A DNA stretch of 64,000 bases from Anaerobiospirillum sp. NML120449 (GCF_023051105.1 NZ_JALKIL010000001.1:237801-301800); one strand, 5' to 3'. Shown: positions 33,060-41,278, counted from the first letter of the stretch. Notes: generated by a model not told the origin, from the sequence alone. Numbers and translations are program-made.

Positions 33060-34193
33060 ATGAGCACAAAGGAAATCCGGGATTTTGAGCGTGCTCAGAA
33101 GAGACTGGAAAAAGCACTTGAAGCTCATTTCGAGCACAACTATGAAGACGACCCGCTTTTTAAGCCAATCAAAAAAGCCAGACTGCAAAAGCAAAGCGGT
33201 GGCGTTTACCTGCATCTCACAGGTTCTAAAAAGGCAGGCGGGAGAAAGGTATCTTCGGCAGGAACCAGGGCTTCCTCGTTCAGGCGAACACCTGCTTACA
33301 GCAAGGGCTCCGGCCTGAGCAAGGTATCCAAATTTGAGGGCGTTGTGCACAACACGCCAGAAGCAGTAATTAAGTTCGACAAACCAAGCCGTGGCATCAA
33401 GACAGGCAGACACCTCAAACAGGCGGCCTTGTACATTGCCCGCAATGGGCTGGTAGATGTCGAAAACAACGATGGTTGGGAGCTCGACAAGGAGGTGATG
33501 GAAGCCATGGTTGAGGGCTGGGAAAGTGCTGATGGTTTGCCAGCAGACAAAGATGACCCGAGATACACAGACAAGCTTCCAGCTGCGGCCAGGCGCATGA
33601 TTCTTTCAGCCCCTCCTGGTACTGACCACAAGGCACTGACGAACACTGCCCGGCAGTTCGGGCATGAGTTTTTTGCAGTCAACGGATTTCATTATGTCTT
33701 CGTGCTCCATGCGAAAACTGATGCTACTCCCAATGAGCCGGATCACCCGCATGTTCACTTCCTGATCAGAGCAGTGAGCGACGAAGGGAAAAGATTAGAC
33801 GTGCGTAAAGACGATTTTCGGCTAATGCGGGAGCGTTACGCCGCGATTGCCAGAGAGAACGGCATTGAGCTGAATGCCACGAGGCGCATCGAACGCATGA
33901 AGTACGGAAGAGGCAAATCAAGCGAGCGTATTCACCTTGAAAGACGAACCGGCCAGATAACACGCCAGGCTCCGCCAACAGCCATACAAAAGGCCATGGT
34001 TGATGCTGCTGAGCAGCGAATGAAAGAGGTCAGTGACGCCGCCAGCGATCTGGTGAGGACAATCGACGCCCTGGAGCAAAGTGGCCAGCAGGTGCCCGTA
34101 CCTCCTTCCCGCCTGCCCCTTAGCAAACGGACCATAGCCAGATACAAAGCGGCACAAGCTCGTGCACGTGCAGCGCGTGTATGCAGGAGTTGA
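33060..34193 (+). CDS. Relaxase, complete (VirD2/MobA type)
   Basis: A 377-residue relaxase. The segment GRHLKQAALYIARNGLVDVE is the lead-in seen in VirD2-type proteins, DHKALTNTARQFGHEFF is a central helix, and NEPDHPHVHFLIRAV is the HxHVH metal motif. It would nick the transfer origin and lead the strand to VirD4. After residue 300 the protein is basic and helical, ending ARARAARVCRS; the stretch ASDLVRTIDALE loosely resembles the DLAKAI motif of the cargo tails. Its GC content and codon use are higher than the flanking cargo genes, hinting at a different origin. A homologous but diverged relaxase end lies at 1-603. Confidence 0.85.
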   Translation: MSTKEIRDFERAQKRLEKALEAHFEHNYEDDPLFKPIKKARLQKQSGGVYLHLTGSKKAGGRKVSSAGTRASSFRRTPAYSKGSGLSKVSKFEGVVHNTPEAVIKFDKPSRGIKTGRHLKQAALYIARNGLVDVENNDGWELDKEVMEAMVEGWESADGLPADKDDPRYTDKLPAAARRMILSAPPGTDHKALTNTARQFGHEFFAVNGFHYVFVLHAKTDATPNEPDHPHVHFLIRAVSDEGKRLDVRKDDFRLMRERYAAIARENGIELNATRRIERMKYGRGKSSERIHLERRTGQITRQAPPTAIQKAMVDAAEQRMKEVSDAASDLVRTIDALEQSGQQVPVPPSRLPLSKRTIARYKAAQARARAARVCRS

Positions 34194-34195
34194 AT

Positions 34196-34290
34196 GGCAG
34201 ACAAAACCACCTCTTCCCGCAGGCAGTGAAGTTTACCTTCATTCATTTAAAGAAAGTTATTGGTGCCGCAGCTGCTGGCTGCAGCAACAA
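34196..34290 (+). repeat. Recurrent intergenic element copy
   Basis: This stretch closely matches 13081-13175, with shared blocks 'cccgcaggcagtgaag' and 'accttcattcatttaaa'. It lies directly between the relaxase and the next accessory gene. Confidence 0.75.
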
Positions 34291-34315
34291 TTATAGTTTC
34301 CCCAGGAGTTTGTCT

Positions 34316-35002
34316 ATGAAATTTGACTATCTTGCTTTAAAGCATAATGTTGAAAGGGAGTTAATAAACAGCATTTCCTCCCACAATCAGCCCTATGCAC
34401 ACGGATATTCTGATAATGTTACTAAACCAAGGCAAGGATACCTTGATGCGTTTACAGGATTACTCTGCTCTGTGGCAAATGAAGAGCTTGATGTATTAAG
34501 CAAATACATGGAAGATAAGACAGATAAGAGGCTGATAAGAATAAACCAGCTTGATTCTGTTAGAGGCACTTTAAGAGTGGATTTTGATATCAGTTCCGAT
34601 ATCATAATGCTGTCAGGCAGAGATGGGAGTCAGGATGCTTTTATAAGCATGGACTTCCTGCAGAGCTCGGTAATTGGTAAACACCAGGATAAAGTACCAG
34701 AGGATATAAAAGCTTTAAAAGATATGAAGTTTGAAAATGGGATTACAGCTGTTCTTGCTAACGATATAACTCTACTGGATATGCGGTGGCAAATTACAGG
34801 TGAAGATCCAAAGCCAGAACATATTAAAAGCATTGCTAATAAATTACTTGCTATCCCCAGGCAAAGTATTACCAAAATTCTTAACAATTCCTGTAATATA
34901 GCCTCTGATATGGCAAAAGTTATAACAGGCAAAGATCTAAATAAAAACGCAGATAAGTCAGCTGTTGCGGTTAGAATTGCAATGAAAATGTTGGAAAAAT
35001 AG
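34316..35002 (+). CDS. Accessory protein, possible cargo (degenerate tail)
   Basis: A 228-residue soluble protein with no family recognised. It starts at ATG 34316 after ccaggagtt; the longer frame from 34181 covers the intergenic repeat. Near its end, ASDMAKVITGKDLNKNADKS resembles the DLAKAI module, and the protein finishes AMKMLEK, a basic but not RER-type end. I place it with the cargo set at lower confidence. It follows the relaxase by about 120 bases. Confidence 0.5.
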   Translation: MKFDYLALKHNVERELINSISSHNQPYAHGYSDNVTKPRQGYLDAFTGLLCSVANEELDVLSKYMEDKTDKRLIRINQLDSVRGTLRVDFDISSDIIMLSGRDGSQDAFISMDFLQSSVIGKHQDKVPEDIKALKDMKFENGITAVLANDITLLDMRWQITGEDPKPEHIKSIANKLLAIPRQSITKILNNSCNIASDMAKVITGKDLNKNADKSAVAVRIAMKMLEK

Positions 35003-35145
35003 CAATAATAACCGGTTAATATATTTAATCTTTGAAGTATTTGCTGTGCCTGAATCCAGGTCTTTAGTTGACGTTTTTACTATATAACCACATGACCCTT
35101 GTTTGAGATTATTTATTAAAATGAGATATAAGTCACATGAGACGC

Positions 35146-35174
35146 TTGTCATTTGTTTTATTCTTTGATACTAT
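35146..35174 (+). promoter_or_regulatory. Sigma-70-like promoter
   Basis: A TTGTCA box at 35146-35151 and TACTAT at 35169-35174 are spaced by 17 bases. It would start a short leader for the 92-residue gene at 35238. Confidence 0.5.
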
Positions 35175-35184
35175 TATCCTAACA

Positions 35185-35207
35185 GTTCAGCAGATGTCCT
35201 GCTGAAC
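35185..35207 (+). promoter_or_regulatory. Perfect dyad at the likely transcription start
   Basis: gttcagcag-atgtc-ctgctgaac is a perfect nine-base inverted repeat about 10 bases past the promoter. It may be an operator or a 5' leader hairpin. Confidence 0.6.
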
Positions 35208-35237
35208 ACAACGACGTAATTATGAGGAAGAATTATT

Positions 35238-35516
35238 ATGGATAAAATGACTATTGATGAATTCCTTGATGAGTATGAGGCAGTCACAACCGCAGAGGAA
35301 ATACTGGCAGCCCAAGCGTTGAAGAGACTGAAAGACGAACCATCCTTAATTCCTGAATTTGAAGCCGTCTCAGACTTCGGAAAAGGAGTAGTACTCAGGA
35401 ATAATTTGATTCCTAAATTTGAGAATAATGAGCTTGATTGTCTCACCAAAATACAAATGCTCGACAGCTTGGCCAAATTTGAAGCCTATATGCGAGTAAA
35501 GACGACAGTCTCATAA
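35238..35516 (+). CDS. Small acidic helical protein, insulated unit
   Basis: A 92-residue acidic protein starting MDKMTIDEFLDEYEAVTTAE, without a recognisable family. It has its own promoter and dyad upstream and a strong terminator right after, so it is regulated apart from the transfer operon. Its size, charge and insulation resemble the gene at 15006-15287. It lacks a basic tail, so it is probably not a substrate. The ATG follows gaggaagaatt. Confidence 0.6.
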   Translation: MDKMTIDEFLDEYEAVTTAEEILAAQALKRLKDEPSLIPEFEAVSDFGKGVVLRNNLIPKFENNELDCLTKIQMLDSLAKFEAYMRVKTTVS

Positions 35517-35529
35517 TTTTTTTTTTTAC

Positions 35530-35558
35530 GCAGACATTACTTGTAATGTCTGCTTTTG
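35530..35558 (+). terminator. Rho-independent terminator
   Basis: The perfect ten-base stem gcagacatta-cttg-taatgtctgc is followed by ttttgct and preceded by a T run. It ends the small acidic gene. Confidence 0.85.
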
Positions 35559-35582
35559 CTGTATTAACTTTTTTATTTCATT

Positions 35583-36740
35583 ATGACCATGCAATTAAAT
35601 AGACACGCACAGAGAAACACTTATCCTACTGTTCTTGCTACGATAGAAACTACGGCAGAAAATCTGAGCTATTCAACATACTCAGAGGAACGTTTTTTGA
35701 ATTGTGAGAAGATTCTTAAGTCGTTTGAAAGTCAAGAAAATTCCTACTCCTATGATCGTCTAAATAGCCCCTCTACTTCTTTCTTCGACGCTGATAAGGG
35801 CGATTTAATGCCCTCTACTATATCCTCCCAGCTTCCTGTCGATAAAGGCCCATGGATTTCTTTCGATAAATTAGAACAAATAAATAGAGAGAAGCCAATA
35901 CAAAACTTTGAAAACGTTCCAACACATAAAATTTTCAACCCTGAAACTGGAAAGACATTAAATCTTGTTGGCATTCAAGATTTAGATCTTGAATATACAA
36001 AAGTGTCTGAAAGAAAACAGGATACTTTTACCGAAATTCACAGAACAGTTCAAAGTTATTATCCGGATTTTAGACCTACAGGCGATCGCCTCTCTGCTAC
36101 CGGCGCGGTTCAACAATTATATAAATTAGGCGACGTAAATCAAAGCTTATTACCTATTGAAGATTCGGGAATTCATGAGTTACCGAGATATCAACAAAAA
36201 ATCGCTCATATATTAGCAGCCTACTATGCTGCTGAAAAACTCGGACTTCCCGTAACAAAACAAAATAGATTTAACACATATGACAGGTTTAACGCAGCCG
36301 GATCAGAAACTTTATTAACAGACACTGTAAGATCATTACTCAAGGACGGTGTCGTTTCAAAGGATCAACTTAAAGTCGCAAATTATTATGCCCAGAAACT
36401 TGCTGATGTTCATGTCAAGCAAGTCAAAGAGATTGGGGCTTTAAATAAATCCAATGTCAAAGATGTCAAAGATGTCAAAGATGTCAAAGATGTCAAAGAT
36501 GTCAAAGATGTCAAAGATGTCAAAGATGTCAAAGAGTCAATAGCTGATAAGTTCCAGAAATACATCAATGCAGCTGTAAAAAATACAATCCAAATATTCC
36601 CAAAGCTGGTTGAAAAAGTTGCATATGTTTTAGAAGCACCGTATAGAGATTTTCAGAAACTCGCTGAAAATGGTCCAGGGAAAAACGCTAATACAAAACA
36701 AGAAAAGACCAATGATGTGAAGAAAGGTATGGAACGTTAA
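35583..36740 (+). CDS. Cargo-like protein with VKD repeats and GMER tail
   Basis: A 385-residue soluble protein. The segment HILAAYYAAEKLGLPVTKQN and the following NRFNTYDRFN resemble AAGLMIAAQAGIPLSRMD and RRRFHEFR of the five-member cargo family, so it may be a distant relative. A low-complexity spacer of eight VKD units and one VKE (about residues 292-318) divides it from a C-terminal helical part. It ends NDVKKGMER. The ATG at 35583 lacks a strong ribosome site; the second ATG at 35589 is an alternative. A terminator follows. Confidence 0.58.
   Translation: MTMQLNRHAQRNTYPTVLATIETTAENLSYSTYSEERFLNCEKILKSFESQENSYSYDRLNSPSTSFFDADKGDLMPSTISSQLPVDKGPWISFDKLEQINREKPIQNFENVPTHKIFNPETGKTLNLVGIQDLDLEYTKVSERKQDTFTEIHRTVQSYYPDFRPTGDRLSATGAVQQLYKLGDVNQSLLPIEDSGIHELPRYQQKIAHILAAYYAAEKLGLPVTKQNRFNTYDRFNAAGSETLLTDTVRSLLKDGVVSKDQLKVANYYAQKLADVHVKQVKEIGALNKSNVKDVKDVKDVKDVKDVKDVKDVKDVKESIADKFQKYINAAVKNTIQIFPKLVEKVAYVLEAPYRDFQKLAENGPGKNANTKQEKTNDVKKGMER
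36456..36536 (+). repeat. Nine-copy 9-bp tandem repeat (VKD)
   Basis: GTCAAAGAT is repeated eight times and ends with a GTCAAAGAG unit. It is in frame and perfectly conserved, so length variation by slippage would keep the reading frame. Confidence 0.95.
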
Positions 36741-36856
36741 TATTCTGACCTCACGTCGCTCATCATTCGTGTGTTTTATTCCTCAATTAACGTCAGCTGC
36801 CTAATAGGGCAGTTGCTTTACCGTTAGATTGTACTTAACAGTGTAGTCATATGTTC

Positions 36857-36884
36857 AATAGGGCCTTTCTGCCCTATTTTTTTT
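36857..36884 (+). terminator. Rho-independent terminator
   Basis: The stem aatagggc ... gccctatt is followed by a long T run, downstream of the VKD-repeat gene. Confidence 0.85.
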
Positions 36885-37376
36885 GGATTCAACAGATGAA
36901 ATATGTATGGTGCTGCTTCCCAGCTTTATCCCGACGAGTGAGTGCAGGCAGTGAAGTTTGATGCAGCTGGTGCCACGGAGAGGCCTGTAGGCAAGAATGA
37001 GCTCTGCAGCAAGAGCTGCACATAGTCTTACGGGGAGAGGGCCATTTAAGACGGGGGATAAAGTCGCTGATACACTGGACGGGAATTCGGCAACAATACA
37101 CCTCTTTCCCGTTGGCCCTAAGATGAGCCTTCATTAAGTTAAGGCTGCTGTTGATTAAGCTTGCCTGGCTAAAAGCATAAGGAGGGTGTGCTGCTGCAGA
37201 TTTAGCTGGCGGGAAAAGAGAAAGTTTGGGGTAGCTGGTGCTGCTTCCCAGCTTTATGCTTGTGCATTAAGCACATACATGGAAGATAAGGAGAGATATA
37301 GACTCTCCACCATACTGACCACACGCTGTGCGTGGGGAAGCCGATTCTATCTGTTTTATCTAAGGAGTTAGCTTTT
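36885..37376. other. Intergenic region with dispersed repeat copy C
   Basis: These 490 bases carry repeat sequence and no supported gene. They include 'gtgctgcttcccagcttta' twice (near 36910 and 37239) and the inverted copy of the left-end repeat (listed separately). The 61- and 81-codon frames here follow the repeat. Confidence 0.5.
37080..37200 (-). repeat. Dispersed repeat, copy C (inverse to A and B)
   Basis: The reverse complement of this stretch matches 1170-1285, including 'ttgattaagcttgcctggct' on the plus strand here. It lies at the far side of the transfer region. Confidence 0.75.
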
Positions 37377-38975
37377 ATGGACCATAAAGTTAAAGATGAA
37401 TACTATCGCATTTATAAGTTACATAAGCTTCATTACCAAAACTACTTTGGTGACGAATACTATAAAAATGAAGTCTATGTTCGCCTTGCTAAGGAAATCA
37501 TGGACAGCTATGAACTTCCCGACATATTGAAAGAAACTCCTGCATATAAATCATTTCCGAACCAACTCTTTGATGACATGTTAAAAACAAATGTCAGAAA
37601 TAAAGTCATGGGTAATTTATTTGTTCCTAAAGGTCTCTTCTTTAATGCGACGTTGGACTTGGTTGGTGAATACAAGAAAAACAACAAACTGGACAGCTTT
37701 ATACTCAAAATAATGCCTGTCACTCGAGGAACAGAAAACTCTCCAAAGAAAGAAAAAATAGCAGCCGCGATTAGATCATGGGAGGCAATTTCTTCTAAAT
37801 TAATACGTGAAACAACAAAAGACTATATGGTAGCCGTTTTTGGCAAAGATCTTAGCAAACCTTTTGAGAATATTGATCGTGATAGAGCTACCTCACAGAT
37901 CGAAGAAGCAAAAAAGAATTTAAAGCATTTTTCTGAAGCTCTTCGAATCGCAGGACATTTCTCTACGCTTTTCGACCATGAACCATCAATTTCAACAGTT
38001 ATTAATAACTTTATAGAGGTTCCAGACATGGAATCATTAAATAAAATAAAAGATTGCTTTGATAGTATTAATCCTGACACTTTTATAAACGGGTACTTCA
38101 CCAGCTTTATGAATAATCCTTGCCCATTTGATGTTAGTAGGGTTAGCGATCAAAAATATCTTTCTATCCTGGAGACTACCCTGCAGCTAAATACTGATGA
38201 TTTTTTTAATTCTCGGGCATACCAAAACTTAAATAAGATAACGGAACTATGTTTTAAGGACAATATTTATTATCAACACCCTTTGATACCGGAAGTATGG
38301 GAGCATAACAAAGATGCAATGAACAGAATCACAAGCAACATTGATAGCGCATGCCTCCCCGTAGAGTTAAAAAATTATATTCGCGAATTTGCAAAAAACC
38401 CCTCTCGAGAAGCTTTTGTTGATACTGCCTATTACATTGAATATAAGCTGGATAATAAACTGATCAAGGATAAAATCAAGAATTCATTGGATGATGATTA
38501 TAGCTCTGTACCAGAGTACTGGGTTAAGTGTCATAAGGGTTTTAGCTCAGCTCTCCAAGTTTTATCTGCTTTCAAGAAGCTGGCTCAGTCAGATATGCGT
38601 GTATATGGAGCCATGGATAGTTTTTCCAATATAAATAAGGCCGAAAACGAAATAAGCACATCATATAGAGGTTTAAGGGATGAACTTACTTTATTAGCCC
38701 ATGATCTTCCTGGCAGTCTTGAAAATCTTTTCAATAGTAATTTAAAGGACCCAAATGACTCCACAATATTTAGAAGCTTAGATGGATTCTTTGAGAGTTG
38801 CAACTCGGCCTTATTAAAGATCACGACTGGAAGAGAGGCTTCAGATATGAGTAAGGATTCATCTTTTGGCGATCTGGCAAAAGCTATTGTTAAATCACTC
38901 TCAGAAAAGAAGATAAAAACAAAGAATGTCACCCCTGAAAAGGATGAGGTTGCAATATGCTCTAAGGGAAGGTGA
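37377..38975 (+). CDS. Predicted T4SS cargo protein (large, paralog of the 13312 protein)
   Basis: A 532-residue soluble helical protein. The segment ILKETPAYKSFPNQLFDDML and the later IRSWEAISSKLIRETTKDYM align with parts of the 13312 protein, suggesting distant paralogy. The C-terminus has SSFGDLAKAIVKSLSEKK, then a Lys/Thr linker and ICSKGR. No enzymatic motif is recognised. ATG 37377 follows taaggagtta; the frame is open back to 37332. It is the last plus-strand gene before the integrase. Confidence 0.62.
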   Translation: MDHKVKDEYYRIYKLHKLHYQNYFGDEYYKNEVYVRLAKEIMDSYELPDILKETPAYKSFPNQLFDDMLKTNVRNKVMGNLFVPKGLFFNATLDLVGEYKKNNKLDSFILKIMPVTRGTENSPKKEKIAAAIRSWEAISSKLIRETTKDYMVAVFGKDLSKPFENIDRDRATSQIEEAKKNLKHFSEALRIAGHFSTLFDHEPSISTVINNFIEVPDMESLNKIKDCFDSINPDTFINGYFTSFMNNPCPFDVSRVSDQKYLSILETTLQLNTDDFFNSRAYQNLNKITELCFKDNIYYQHPLIPEVWEHNKDAMNRITSNIDSACLPVELKNYIREFAKNPSREAFVDTAYYIEYKLDNKLIKDKIKNSLDDDYSSVPEYWVKCHKGFSSALQVLSAFKKLAQSDMRVYGAMDSFSNINKAENEISTSYRGLRDELTLLAHDLPGSLENLFNSNLKDPNDSTIFRSLDGFFESCNSALLKITTGREASDMSKDSSFGDLAKAIVKSLSEKKIKTKNVTPEKDEVAICSKGR

Positions 38976-39292
38976 TCTTTTCTTGACTGAATTGATTTTA
39001 GGCATAGCCTCATGAGAATAGACCTCTTTCCCGTAAGCCCTAAGATTATTAAGTTAAGGCTGCTGTTGATTAAGCTTGCCTGGATAAAAGCATAAGGAGG
39101 ATTGTGCCGGATTGGATGGTAAGCGGGAAAGAGTGTTACCAGGCGGTAGGTAGAGCCCCTTCATAAGGTGTCAGAAGCTGCCGGAAAGTCGCCCTCCTTC
39201 CCGCAAGCTATGATTAGTTTCTTCGTAAGATCTACCAGGAATACCAGCAGCAGTGCAGATGGGCACAACACGGCATTCTGCTGGCTACGCAA
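38976..39292. other. Intergenic region with repeat copy D
   Basis: No gene is supported. It contains repeat copy D, a 'gcgggaaagagtgtta' block near 39121 and another 'cttcccgcaagctatga' motif near 39195. The element end or recombination site may be near, but no direct repeat could be confirmed. Confidence 0.45.
39010..39105 (-). repeat. Dispersed repeat, copy D
   Basis: This copy is the same orientation as copy C. Blocks 'aagttaaggctgctgttgat' and 'gcttgcctgg' are shared with C, and inversely with A and B. Confidence 0.7.
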
Positions 39293-40789
39293 TTAGACAA
39301 ACTTAAACTCCGGTATAAGCGAGCAACAGTATTTCCCCCATGCACTCATCACTTTATTTCTTTCCATAACAAGAGTAGATCTGTCATAAGCTCCCCGTAA
39401 TGGGTCGTTCCGTGAGTGAAGCAGGCAAATTTCTACTGCCTCTTGGTTAAACTTACTTAGATTACCCAGTTCATCACTCTTACTCCATGTCTTAAAAGTA
39501 GACCTTGCTGTTCCGTGCTGAGTTATTACCCTTGGCCTCCCAGCCTCATCAAGACAGTTTTTGTCTACAAAAGGTTCAAGACCTTTTCCTGTCTGGGCTT
39601 TATTCAAGTTAAGAATCAACGATCTGAAAGCATTGTCTGACAGACAGTTTTTATTGGTCTTCTGCTTGAAAACAAAGCTATCGCTATCAGCGCCATCTGC
39701 AAAGAACGACTTGTTAATGTGTTTTGCAAGCGCTACTGCTTGCGGAGAAAGAATAATAGTTCGTATTCTGTCCTTTACTTTTGACTTGTCGTTCTCAAGA
39801 GGTATGTGCCAAAGACAATTGTCAAGATCAAGCTGCTTCCATGTAAGCATCCTTACTGCTTGAGATCTTGCAGCAGTAAGTATCGAAAAAATAAAGCACA
39901 TAGCTGATATTGAGCCATTCTCCCAAAGAACTTTGACGAAGTACGGTATCTGCTTAAAATCAAGACAGGGATTGTGCCCTGAACTTGCTTTCCTCTTCCT
40001 ATAAGGAGCCATAAGAGTCTTTAAATGACTCTTAAACATAAGATCATCGTAGTAATTGTTCGCAGTTGCCCAGTCAATAAAGTTGATGATAAAGTTGTAG
40101 AGTTTGCTGCTTAGACTTGCATGCTTTGACCAGATAGCCGAAATGCAATTATTAAAATCCGTAGCCTCAATACTGCTAAGAATTGTAGATGGGTCTATCT
40201 TATTGAAGATGTGATTTTTAACCATTCCCTTTCTTTCAGAATAACCACGTCTATTGTTTTCAAAAGCCTGCATTGCTTCTAAATAGTCAAGATATTCGTA
40301 TACAGCAGCTTCAATTGTTATTATTTTGCAGGTATTACTATTACTCTCTTTATTCTTCGCCTTAACAACATCATCATCAGCGTTGCTGGCAATACTTCTT
40401 ACCTGATCTAATTGATACTGAGGATTTCTATTGCTTCTATTGGAAAAATATAGCTCTTGTCCATGAAGAGATTGCTCCATGCTTAGAATGTCGGTACGAA
40501 ACCTTGCATGATTTACCTTCTGCAGGATCTTAGGATCCAAGCCCTTATCAAGACAGTCCTGGTATTTGTAAGCGTCATCAATTGCCGTTTTTATATCTAT
40601 ATGATGAAAGTTACCGATTTTGATATAAGATTCTTTATTATCAAACTTGTATCGAAAAACATATGTTTTTCTTGCTCCTACAGAAGAGATTCTTATTGAA
40701 AGCCCAGATACATAACCAATGGCAAATGTCCCGCACTTATCCATATTTTTGATGTCTAAATACGAGAGTTCTGTAGCAATTTTTGGCAT
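39293..40789 (-). CDS. int: Tyrosine recombinase (integrase), DUF4102-type
   Basis: A 498-residue integrase. The N-terminal arm-binding domain reads TYVFRYKFDNKESYIKIGNF, and the catalytic domain covers about residues 285-490. Catalytic landmarks are the first Arg in LTAARSQAVRMLTW, the HxxR box in ITQHGTARSTFKTW, a later LLHSRN, and the nucleophile Tyr in GAYDRS. These are complete, so the enzyme should be active. Such enzymes insert elements site-specifically, often into tRNA genes. No tRNA was seen beside it. ATG 40789 follows gaggtcaatc. It is convergent with the cargo genes and downstream of a small HTH gene. Confidence 0.92.
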   Translation of the reverse strand: MPKIATELSYLDIKNMDKCGTFAIGYVSGLSIRISSVGARKTYVFRYKFDNKESYIKIGNFHHIDIKTAIDDAYKYQDCLDKGLDPKILQKVNHARFRTDILSMEQSLHGQELYFSNRSNRNPQYQLDQVRSIASNADDDVVKAKNKESNSNTCKIITIEAAVYEYLDYLEAMQAFENNRRGYSERKGMVKNHIFNKIDPSTILSSIEATDFNNCISAIWSKHASLSSKLYNFIINFIDWATANNYYDDLMFKSHLKTLMAPYRKRKASSGHNPCLDFKQIPYFVKVLWENGSISAMCFIFSILTAARSQAVRMLTWKQLDLDNCLWHIPLENDKSKVKDRIRTIILSPQAVALAKHINKSFFADGADSDSFVFKQKTNKNCLSDNAFRSLILNLNKAQTGKGLEPFVDKNCLDEAGRPRVITQHGTARSTFKTWSKSDELGNLSKFNQEAVEICLLHSRNDPLRGAYDRSTLVMERNKVMSAWGKYCCSLIPEFKFV

Positions 40790-40850
40790 AATTGATTGAC
40801 CTCTTCACTAACTGTGCTAATATACAACTTGACGCAGTACGTGAATCTAA

Positions 40851-40871
40851 CATGCGCCTGACAGGCGCATG
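40851..40871 (-). promoter_or_regulatory. Perfect palindrome in the integrase leader
   Basis: CATGCGCCTG-A-CAGGCGCATG is a perfect ten-base inverted repeat, 62 bases upstream of the integrase start. A weaker version (gcgcctggcgggcg) lies near 40929. It looks like an operator, perhaps for the adjacent HTH protein. Confidence 0.6.
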
Positions 40872-40951
40872 CCAAAAGCTTGATGCATCCGATACAAGTC
40901 AGGAAACATCTGTCTTTTCTCCGCGTTGAAAGCGCCTGGCGGGCGTATATA

Positions 40952-41278
40952 TTACATGTTTGTAATTCTTTGATCATGAACTGTTCTCCTGGAATCAGCG
41001 GCACAGACAGGTGTCGCTCTAGCTCTTTTCCTTGGGGTAACTCTCAAAGAGTTTATGAAACATTTCAGATCATCTCGAAGAGATGGCATCATATCGTCAA
41101 TAGAGATATACCCTTGAGAAAACATTATAACAACAAGGGATGTTTCTAAAGTTGGCTCCCGCTTAGAGTTAAATATTTTATCTAAATGACTCTTCTGGAT
41201 CCCACAGCAGGCTGCCAATTTCTTTCTGGTAGGAACATCAAGTTCTTTATACCAGTTTGTGCATTTAATAACAACCAT
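40952..41278 (-). CDS. Small HTH regulator upstream of integrase
   Basis: A 108-residue protein with a Cro/XRE-type helix-turn-helix: TRKKLAACCGIQKSHLDKIF then NSKREPTLETSLVV. The basic C-terminus (RVTPRKRARATPV) could add DNA contacts. It lies in the same orientation as the integrase, 160 bases upstream, and probably controls integration or acts as a directionality factor. ATG 41278 follows aaggggtt. The family cannot be narrowed further. Confidence 0.65.
   Translation of the reverse strand: MVVIKCTNWYKELDVPTRKKLAACCGIQKSHLDKIFNSKREPTLETSLVVIMFSQGYISIDDMMPSLRDDLKCFINSLRVTPRKRARATPVCAADSRRTVHDQRITNM

Noticed and set aside
33048..33682. Minus-strand frames opposite the relaxase
   Set aside because: They are shadows of a GC-rich gene; the plus-strand frame has the clear relaxase motif.
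37080..39105. Integron attC sites
   Set aside because: The repeats contain gttaagg-like words, but the paired core sites and the cassette polarity of integrons are not evident, and the integrase lacks recognisable IntI-type features.
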